A stretch of DNA of 21,370 nt from the NCBI GenBank assembly GCA_009930125.1, contig RZYZ01000011.1, forward strand, positions 1-21,370, given 5' to 3'. The notes below the pieces were generated by a model. The model did not search any database, was not told the DNA's origin, and was given only the letters and a program-made list of their open reading frames with translations. Positions 15,621 through 21,370 of the stretch are shown one piece after another. The translations under genes were made by a program, and so were the position numbers. Positions within the stretch are counted from its first letter, which is position 1; each line of letters starts with the position of its first letter. The stretch is from Clostridia bacterium. Lineage in GTDB: Bacteria > Bacillota > Clostridia > Clostridiales > Clostridiaceae.

Positions 15621-15830
15621 TAGCAGAGATAAAGAGATGTTAATAATATTTGAAGTCAAGATGCAGGAGGTGGGACACTTTTGGACATGAAAATTGGATG
15701 CATTCTAATTTTTCTTTTCAATTTCCTTGCAGTTCAAGATATTAACAACTATGGAGTATAGTTAATAATCTGTTTACACGATATGCCTCTTTTTTTCAAT
15801 AAATCTATTTTAAAATGGAAGCATATGGAG

Positions 15831-15836
15831 TATAAT
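15831..15836 (+). promoter_or_regulatory. -10 box of the cggR-gapA operon
   Basis: Perfect TATAAT. The hexamer 17 bp upstream, TTTTAA (15808-15813), is a weak -35. Transcription would start about at 15842, directly at the first GTGGGACA repeat. Confidence 0.6.
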
Positions 15837-15842
15837 AAACAT

Positions 15843-15870
15843 GTGGGACAAATTTGAATATGGTGGGACA
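15843..15870. promoter_or_regulatory. Predicted CggR operator
   Basis: Two direct repeats GTGGGACA (15843-15850 and 15863-15870), exactly 20 bp apart. The Bacillus subtilis CggR operator is a pair of CGGGAC-N6-TGTC units also repeating every 20 bp; here the first half (TGGGAC) is kept and the TGTC half is poor. It lies between the -10 and the cggR start, as expected for a repressor that blocks its own operon. Confidence 0.7.
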
Positions 15871-15894
15871 AAAATGGCCAAGGGGTGAAATCAA

Positions 15895-16935
15895 GTGGAT
15901 AGCTTTATAAAGATACAGCAGAAAATCATTCCAGAGGCAACCGCTCTTCTTGAAAGAAGATACAACATTTTGAGGACCATATTCAATCATCAGCCCATCG
16001 GCAGAAGAACTTTATCCCAGAAACTCGAACTGGGTGAACGGATCGTCAGAGGGGATCTGGATTTCTTCAAATCCATGGATTTCATTGATGTTTCCATCCC
16101 AGGGGTGACCCTCACGGATAAGGGGATTGAAATGCTCAATAATCTCAGAGAACTGGTTTCTCAGATCAAAGGGCTGGATGATATGGAAAGCATCCTGAAG
16201 AGGGAACTGGGGTACAAGAAAATCATTGTAGTCCCGGGAGACTCGGACAAGGATCCCAATGTCAAGAAAGAGCTTGGCAATGTTGCAGCGCTGTATCTGT
16301 CCAGTGTCATCAGACACAAGGATATCATCGCTCTGACAGGCGGAAGCACCATCAAGGAAATGGTCAACAGTTTTCCGAAGATGGATTTTCGAGACAATCT
16401 CATCGTTCCTGCGAGAGGCAGTCTTGGACGGATCATCGACATTCAGTCCAATAATGTGGTAGCGGCGCTGGCGGAAAAGGTAGGTGCGAATTACAAGCTC
16501 CTGAATGTTCCGGATAATTTAAGCAATGAATCTCTGGAGGTTCTGCTGAAGGAGAAGGAAATCAGAGAGGTTGTAGATTACATACGCAATACGCAGATTC
16601 TTGTGCTTGGTATCGGACGTGCGGACAAGATGGCTGCAAGACGGGGATTGTCAGAAGAGGAAATCAGAAAGCTTCTGGAAGAAGGTGCTGTGGGCGAAGC
16701 CTTCGGAACCTATTTCGGAAAATCGGGCAAAAGCATCAGAAGGATCAATTCCGTAGGAATTTGTCTGGATGATTTCAAGGATGTACAGCATATGATTGCT
16801 GTAACAGGCGGTTCTTCAAAAGCAGAAGCAATTGAAGCCGTAAGACTGCACAACAGAAACGCTGTACTCATCACAGATGAGGGAGCAGCAAGGAAAATCG
16901 TATCGATATTAAAATCTCAATACAATGAGTTTTAA
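15895..16935 (+). CDS. cggR: Central glycolytic gene regulator CggR
   Basis: A 346-residue SorC/DeoR-type repressor. An N-terminal winged helix (about 20-85; GRRTLSQKLELGERIVRGDLDF) is followed by a sugar-phosphate-binding domain with VVPGDSDKDPNVKKELG, the phosphate-loop-like ALTGGSTIKEM, PARGSLG and the late TGGSSKAEAI stretch. In Bacillus, fructose 1,6-bisphosphate releases CggR from its operator. Start is GTG, with AGGGGTG at 15881-15887, 7 nt upstream. It is the first gene of the operon with gapA 33 bp behind, the classic cggR-gapA-pgk-tpiA-gpm order, which makes the subfamily call safe. Predicted to repress its own operon through the repeats just upstream. Confidence 0.93.
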   Translation: MDSFIKIQQKIIPEATALLERRYNILRTIFNHQPIGRRTLSQKLELGERIVRGDLDFFKSMDFIDVSIPGVTLTDKGIEMLNNLRELVSQIKGLDDMESILKRELGYKKIIVVPGDSDKDPNVKKELGNVAALYLSSVIRHKDIIALTGGSTIKEMVNSFPKMDFRDNLIVPARGSLGRIIDIQSNNVVAALAEKVGANYKLLNVPDNLSNESLEVLLKEKEIREVVDYIRNTQILVLGIGRADKMAARRGLSEEEIRKLLEEGAVGEAFGTYFGKSGKSIRRINSVGICLDDFKDVQHMIAVTGGSSKAEAIEAVRLHNRNAVLITDEGAARKIVSILKSQYNEF

Positions 16936-16968
16936 ATAAATAAACAGATTTTAGGAGGAGATTCAACA

Positions 16969-17988
16969 ATGGCAGAAGTTTTAGTTGGAGTAAATGGTTT
17001 TGGTAGAATAGGTAGACTTGCATTCAGAGCAGCTCTGGAAAACCCAGACGTAAGAGTGGTAGGTATCAATGACCCTTTCATCGATCTTGACTACATGGTA
17101 TACATGATCAAGTATGATTCCGTACATGGCGGATACAAGGGAACAGTGGAAATTGACGAAGCAAACCACAGCCTCATCGTAAACGGAGAAAAGATCAAGA
17201 TCTTCGGAGAAATGCAGGCAGGAGACATCGACTGGAAGAGCGTAGGTGCTGAGTATATTCTTGAATGTACTGGTATCAACACAACAAAGGAAAAGGCAGA
17301 AGCGCATCTTAAGGGTGGCGCAAAGAAGGTTATTATTTCAGCACCATCAGCTGATGCACCAATGTTTGTAATGGGTGTTAACCAGGACAAGTACACAAGC
17401 GATATGACCGTAATTTCAAACGCTTCCTGTACAACAAACTGTCTGGCACCACTGGCTAAGGTCATCAATGACAACTTCGGAATCGTAGAAGGACTGATGA
17501 CAACTGTCCACTCCACAACAGCTACACAGAAGACTGTTGACGGACCTTCCAAGAAGGACTGGAGAGGTGGAAGAGCTGCATCCGCAAACATCATTCCATC
17601 ATCCACAGGAGCTGCAAAGGCTGTAGGTAAGGTTATTCCAGAACTGAACGGAAAACTTACTGGTATGTCTTTCAGAGTGCCAACAATCAACGTATCTGTT
17701 GTAGACCTGACAGTAAGACTGGAGAAGGCTGCAACCTACGAAGAAATCAAGACTGCAGTCAAGAACGCATCTGAAAATGAGCTGAAGGGAATTCTTGGTT
17801 ACACAGAAGACGCTGTTGTTTCAACAGACTTCATCCATGACCCAAGAACATCCATCTTTGATGCAGAAGCTGGAATCTCACTGAACGACAACTTCGTGAA
17901 GCTGGTTTCCTGGTATGACAACGAATGGGGTTATTCCAATAAGCTGGTTGACCTTGTAGCATATGCTGCCAAGGTAGATGCTAAGTAG
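16969..17988 (+). CDS. gapA: Glyceraldehyde-3-phosphate dehydrogenase, type I
   Basis: A 339-residue phosphorylating GAPDH: glyceraldehyde 3-phosphate + NAD+ + phosphate to 1,3-bisphosphoglycerate. The NAD site GFGRIGR is at 10-16; Asp35 in GINDPF favours NAD over NADP. Catalytic Cys154 lies in SNASCTTNCLAP and its partner His181 in VHSTTATQ; WYDNEWGYSN is near the C-terminus. Strong AGGAGGAG at 16953-16960 with 8-nt spacing and a narrow codon choice (many ACA, GCA, AAG) indicate very high expression. Being the second gene after cggR, with a hairpin after it, it is set up as the glycolytic form. Confidence 0.97.
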   Translation: MAEVLVGVNGFGRIGRLAFRAALENPDVRVVGINDPFIDLDYMVYMIKYDSVHGGYKGTVEIDEANHSLIVNGEKIKIFGEMQAGDIDWKSVGAEYILECTGINTTKEKAEAHLKGGAKKVIISAPSADAPMFVMGVNQDKYTSDMTVISNASCTTNCLAPLAKVINDNFGIVEGLMTTVHSTTATQKTVDGPSKKDWRGGRAASANIIPSSTGAAKAVGKVIPELNGKLTGMSFRVPTINVSVVDLTVRLEKAATYEEIKTAVKNASENELKGILGYTEDAVVSTDFIHDPRTSIFDAEAGISLNDNFVKLVSWYDNEWGYSNKLVDLVAYAAKVDAK

Positions 17989-18004
17989 TAACATCTAATA
18001 CTAT

Positions 18005-18047
18005 AAAGGTCTGGTCTAATAGTCTTGGCTATATGGCCAGGCCTTTT
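18005..18047 (+). terminator. Hairpin between gapA and pgk
   Basis: AAAGGTCTGG (18005-18014) pairs with CCAGGCCTTT (18037-18046), one G-U pair, with a small inner stem TAGT/GCTA. The T-rich 3' side could give partial termination, or the hairpin could protect the gapA 3' end after cleavage. Confidence 0.5.
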
Positions 18048-18076
18048 CAGGATATGAAAGCAATGAGGTGAAATGA

Positions 18077-19270
18077 ATGAGCTATAACAAAAAGACCATA
18101 GAAGACATCAAGGTTTCCGGCAAAAAAGTACTCGTAAGATGTGATTTCAACGTTCCACTGCAGGAAGGGAAGATCACGGATGAGAACAGACTTCTGGGAG
18201 CACTGCCAACCATCAAGTATCTCATGGAAAATGGTGCGAGAGTGATTCTCTGTTCCCACCTGGGAAAGCCAAAGGGACCAGATGCGAAGTTTTCACTGGA
18301 ACCTGTAGCGAAAAGACTGTCTGAACTGCTGAACAAGGAAGTGGTCTTTGCTGCAGATGACACCGTAGTCGGTGAGCATGCAAAGAAATCCGTATCCGAA
18401 ATGAAAGACGGAGATGTGGTTCTTCTTGAGAACACAAGATTCAGAGCAGAAGAAACCAAAAACGGTGAAGCGTTCTCCAGAGATCTGGCAGGACTGTGTG
18501 ATGTGTATGTGAACGATGCATTCGGAACAGCACATAGAGCGCACTCCTCCACTGAAGGTGTCACAAAGTTTGTGGACACTGCTGTGGCAGGATACCTGAT
18601 CAACAAGGAACTCAAGTTCCTCGGAGAAGCGGTGAACAAGCCTGAAAGACCATTTGTTGCCATTCTAGGTGGTGCCAAGGTATCAGACAAGATCAATGTC
18701 ATCAATGCACTGCTTGATAAAGTGGATACTTTAATCATCGGTGGCGGTATGAGCTACACCTTCCTGAAATCTCAGGGCTTCACAGTAGGTACATCCCTGC
18801 TGGAGGAAGACAAGATCGACTATGCCAAGGAAATGATTGAAAAGGCGAAAGAGAAAAACGTTGAGCTGCTGCTACCAGTAGACAATGTTGTAGCAGACAA
18901 GTTCAGTGCTGATGCAGAGCCTGTGACCACAGAGAATGAAAACATTCAGGACGGTTACATGGGACTGGACATCGGACCGAAGACCGCGAAGCTTTATGCG
19001 GATGCCATCAAGGACGCGAAGACCGTCATCTGGAATGGACCTATGGGTGTATTCGAATTCGACAACTTCGCAAAAGGAACCATTAAGGTGGCTGAGGCCA
19101 TGGCTGAATCCGATGCGACGACAGTCATCGGTGGAGGAGATTCCGCTGCTGCTGTGAATATTCTCGGATTCGGGGATAAAATGACTCATATTTCAACCGG
19201 TGGAGGCGCTTCACTGGAATTCCTTGAAGGAAAGGTTCTTCCAGGGATTGCTGCTTTAAATGACAAATAA
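18077..19270 (+). CDS. pgk: Phosphoglycerate kinase
   Basis: A 397-residue monomeric kinase making ATP from 1,3-bisphosphoglycerate and ADP. N-domain: VRCDFNVPL (20-28) and SHLGKPKG bind the substrate phosphate; LLENTRF and the GTAHRAHSS stretch are present. C-domain: GGAKVSDK, GPMGVFE, and the nucleotide-binding GGGDS (352-356) followed by STGGGASLEFLEG. Full length. The ATG has GAGGTG at 18065-18070, 6 nt upstream; an ATG at 18073 is in a different frame. The stop codon joins directly onto the tpiA ribosome site. Confidence 0.97.
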   Translation: MSYNKKTIEDIKVSGKKVLVRCDFNVPLQEGKITDENRLLGALPTIKYLMENGARVILCSHLGKPKGPDAKFSLEPVAKRLSELLNKEVVFAADDTVVGEHAKKSVSEMKDGDVVLLENTRFRAEETKNGEAFSRDLAGLCDVYVNDAFGTAHRAHSSTEGVTKFVDTAVAGYLINKELKFLGEAVNKPERPFVAILGGAKVSDKINVINALLDKVDTLIIGGGMSYTFLKSQGFTVGTSLLEEDKIDYAKEMIEKAKEKNVELLLPVDNVVADKFSADAEPVTTENENIQDGYMGLDIGPKTAKLYADAIKDAKTVIWNGPMGVFEFDNFAKGTIKVAEAMAESDATTVIGGGDSAAAVNILGFGDKMTHISTGGGASLEFLEGKVLPGIAALNDK

Positions 19271-19283
19271 GGAGGATTTTACT

Positions 19284-20030
19284 ATGCGTAAACCAATCAT
19301 CGCGGGTAACTGGAAAATGCACTACACTGTGAAGGAAGCCGTGAAAGTGGCCAATGAACTGAAGGGACTCGTAAAAGACGCAGAAGCCGATGTGGTCATC
19401 TGTGCTCCCTATATACAGCTTCCCGCTTTAGTGGAAGAGCTGAAGGGAACCAACGTGAAAGTCGGAGCCCAGAACATGCATTTTGAAGAAAAGGGTGCGT
19501 TCACAGGAGAAATCGCTCCTTCCATGCTTACAGATCTTGGTGTGGAATATGTGATCATCGGTCATTCCGAGAGAAGACAGTACTTCAATGAAACGGATGA
19601 AACAGTGAACATGAAGCTGAAGGCCGCTTATCGTCATGGCCTGAAACCGATACTCTGTGTCGGAGAGTCTCTGGAGCAGAGAGAAGCAGGCACAACGAAG
19701 GATGTCATCACAAACCAGATCAACAAGGCATTCCTGGATGTGGAAGCGGATCATGCACAGGACACTGTCATCGCCTACGAACCCATCTGGGCCATCGGTA
19801 CCGGAAAGACAGCGACCAGTGAGCAGGCGAACGAAACCATCGGACAGATCAGAGATATGATCAGTACACTTTATGGTGCCGGTGTGGCTTCCAAAGTACG
19901 CATTCAGTACGGCGGTTCCGTAAAACCGAACACCATCAAGGAACAGATGGCAATGTCTGATATTGACGGTGCGCTGGTTGGCGGAGCAAGTCTTCTTGCA
20001 GAGGACTTCTCAAAAATCGTCAAGTTCTAG
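19284..20030 (+). CDS. tpiA: Triosephosphate isomerase
   Basis: A 248-residue TIM barrel interconverting dihydroxyacetone phosphate and glyceraldehyde 3-phosphate. Active-site residues: Asn9 and Lys11 in AGNWKM, His94 in IIGHSERR, Glu166 in YEPIWAIGTGKTA; the phosphate-binding YGGSVKP is also present. The start is the ATG at 19284 with AAGGAGG at 19269-19275, which overlaps the pgk stop; an in-frame ATG at 19260 lies inside pgk and would give eight extra residues before the first strand. Spacing to pgk is 13 bp, so coupling is likely. Confidence 0.97.
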   Translation: MRKPIIAGNWKMHYTVKEAVKVANELKGLVKDAEADVVICAPYIQLPALVEELKGTNVKVGAQNMHFEEKGAFTGEIAPSMLTDLGVEYVIIGHSERRQYFNETDETVNMKLKAAYRHGLKPILCVGESLEQREAGTTKDVITNQINKAFLDVEADHAQDTVIAYEPIWAIGTGKTATSEQANETIGQIRDMISTLYGAGVASKVRIQYGGSVKPNTIKEQMAMSDIDGALVGGASLLAEDFSKIVKF

Positions 20031-20104
20031 CATCAGAACAGAAGATGCTTCCTGATGACTAAGGATACTTAGCAGGAAATTGAAGACAAACTGGAGGAAT
20101 ATTC

Positions 20105-21370
20105 ATGAAAAAACCTGTAATGCTGATGATCCTGGATGGATTCGGCTTAACAGACAACGAACTTGGCAATGCCGTCAAGGCTGCCAGTAAACCGAATTTT
20201 GACCACTACTGGGAAAACTATCCTCATACAACCATTGAGGCCTCAGGACTTGCTGTAGGGCTTCCTGAAGGACAGATGGGAAACTCCGAAGTAGGGCATA
20301 TGAACATCGGTGCCGGAAGAGTCATCTTCCAGGAACTTACAAAAATCACCCATGAAATAGAGACAGGCAATTTCTTTAGTAACGAGAACCTGAATCTTGC
20401 AGTGGATAATGCTTTAAAAAACGGTGGAGACCTGCATCTTCTTGGGCTGCTGTCCAATGGCGGCGTGCATTCCCACATCGATCATATTAAAGCGCTGGTC
20501 AAACTTGCAAAGGACAAAGGGCTGGATCGCATCTACGTTCATGGATTCATGGACGGCAGAGACGTATCACCTACATCAGGTATCGAGTTTGTCAGAGAAC
20601 TGGAAGCATATTTCTCCGAGGTAGGTGCAGGGAAGATTGCATCGGTCAGCGGAAGATACTATGCCATGGACAGAGACAACCGATGGGAAAGAATTGAAAA
20701 AGCCTACGATGTTCTGGTCCACGGAAAAGGAGAATACAAGGAATCTGCAGTGGCATGCATGGAGGAAACCTACAAGAGCGGCATCACAGATGAGTTCGTT
20801 CTGCCTACCGTCATCGGGAAGGAAGGTTCACCAACTGCAACCATCAAAAACGGAGACTCTGTAATCTTCTACAACTTTAGACCAGACAGAGGAAGAGAAA
20901 TGACAAGAGCGCTGAATGACAAGGTCTTCAGAGGCTTTGACAGAGAGCCCCTTGATCTCACCTACGTGACCCTGACCCAGTATGACAATACGCTGGAAGG
21001 AGTCCATGTAGCTTATGGCCCTACTGATTTCAGCAACACCCTCGGCCAGTATGTTTCCGAAAAGGGAATCAAGCAGCTGAGAATTGCTGAAACGGAAAAG
21101 TATGCACACGTGACTTTCTTCTTCAATGGTGGCGTCGAAGTGCCAAACCCTGGTGAAGACCGTATTCTTGTGGCTTCTCCGAAGGTTGCCACTTATGATC
21201 TGAAACCGGAAATGAGCGCAGAAGGCATCACTGAAAAAGTCGTGGAAGCCATGGATCAGGAAGACTACGGTCTGGTGATTCTGAACTATGCAAACCCTGA
21301 TATGGTGGGTCATACCGGAATCATGAAAGCCGTTGTGGAAGCTCTCGAAGACATCGACATGTACATGAAG
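20105..21370 (+). CDS. gpmI: 2,3-bisphosphoglycerate-independent phosphoglycerate mutase, 3' end missing
   Basis: The first 422 residues of a Mn-dependent phosphoglycerate mutase (usual length about 510), interconverting 3- and 2-phosphoglycerate; open to the window edge. The family belongs to the alkaline phosphatase fold: metal ligand Asp11 in MILDGFG, the phosphorylated Ser61 in GNSEVGHMNIGAG, then GVHSHIDH, FMDGRDVSP, GRYYAMDRDNRW, FRPDR, and NYANPDMVGHTG near the end with further metal ligands. Ribosome site GGAGGA at 20093-20098, 6 nt from the ATG. It follows tpiA by 74 bp containing a small hairpin (CATCAG/CTGATG, 20031-20057). Enolase would be expected next, beyond the window. Confidence 0.96.
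   Translation, partial: MKKPVMLMILDGFGLTDNELGNAVKAASKPNFDHYWENYPHTTIEASGLAVGLPEGQMGNSEVGHMNIGAGRVIFQELTKITHEIETGNFFSNENLNLAVDNALKNGGDLHLLGLLSNGGVHSHIDHIKALVKLAKDKGLDRIYVHGFMDGRDVSPTSGIEFVRELEAYFSEVGAGKIASVSGRYYAMDRDNRWERIEKAYDVLVHGKGEYKESAVACMEETYKSGITDEFVLPTVIGKEGSPTATIKNGDSVIFYNFRPDRGREMTRALNDKVFRGFDREPLDLTYVTLTQYDNTLEGVHVAYGPTDFSNTLGQYVSEKGIKQLRIAETEKYAHVTFFFNGGVEVPNPGEDRILVASPKVATYDLKPEMSAEGITEKVVEAMDQEDYGLVILNYANPDMVGHTGIMKAVVEALEDIDMYMK

Larger units (their letters stand above)
15558..15894. other. Divergent control region between zwf and cggR
   Basis: This non-coding stretch holds a zwf leader hairpin (CAGTC 15571-15575 / GACTG 15581-15585, flanked by AAAA and TTTT), the zwf -10 (15612), three copies of GTGGGACA (15670, 15843, 15863), a 17-bp dyad AACTAT-N5-ATAGTT (15747-15763), an 11-bp direct repeat TATGGAGTATA (15750 and 15824) and the cggR -10 (15831). 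No small gene with a credible ribosome site was seen. Confidence 0.7.

Noticed and set aside
17091..17690. 199-residue open frame on the minus strand inside gapA
   Set aside because: A shadow caused by the strong codon bias of gapA; no ribosome site or family resemblance.
18082..18738. 218-residue open frame on the minus strand inside pgk
   Set aside because: Serine-rich composition typical of an antisense shadow; pgk is certain.

Overview
The window reads as the chromosome of a low-to-mid GC member of the Bacillota, most likely a clostridial anaerobe. This rests on a tRNA-Trp-type T-box leader, strong AGGAGG ribosome sites, GTG/TTG starts, a BMP-type nucleoside ABC importer, a DegV protein, and a CggR-headed glycolytic operon. 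Nearly all genes are on the + strand; only glucose-6-phosphate dehydrogenase is on the minus strand. No tRNA, rRNA, CRISPR array, insertion sequence, phage gene or attachment site was seen. The window is mostly core metabolism, and its interest lies mainly in regulatory DNA and in one domain fusion.

Layout. 1-2931: the 3' part of a membrane-anchored transglutaminase-like protein, a Cof-type HAD phosphatase, and the tRNA methyltransferase TrmL, probably co-transcribed and closed by a strong hairpin. 3103-8180: a lipoprotein / ATPase / permease / permease importer of the BmpA-NupOPQ (PnrA) type, with a terminator-like hairpin after the lipoprotein gene. 8181-8672 is a long non-coding stretch: a consensus promoter, a Trp-specific T-box leader and a tiny ATG-TGG-TGA frame precede the tryptophan transporter TrpP. 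9229-10235: a DegV fatty-acid-binding protein with its own promoter and terminator. 10261-11359: thioredoxin reductase, whose promoter carries two different dyads. 11363-14056: an SDR-like NAD(P)-binding protein, an unrecognised membrane-anchored protein, and a TPR-like/Arr (rifampin ADP-ribosyltransferase) fusion, ending in a bidirectional terminator shared with convergent zwf. 14067-21370: zwf, divergent from cggR-gapA-pgk-tpiA-gpmI; the last gene runs off the window.

How it fits together. The zwf and cggR-gapA-pgk-tpiA-gpmI units cover entry into the pentose phosphate route and the lower half of glycolysis. They share one 352-bp control region holding three copies of GTGGGACA. Two copies, 20 bp apart just after the cggR -10 box, match the spacing known for CggR operators; the third lies on the zwf side and may link zwf to the same repressor. 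The T-box on trpP ties tryptophan uptake to uncharged tRNA-Trp. The trxB dyads suggest control by a redox- or metal-sensing repressor. Regulator assignments are inferences from sequence resemblance; gene identities rest on visible motifs.
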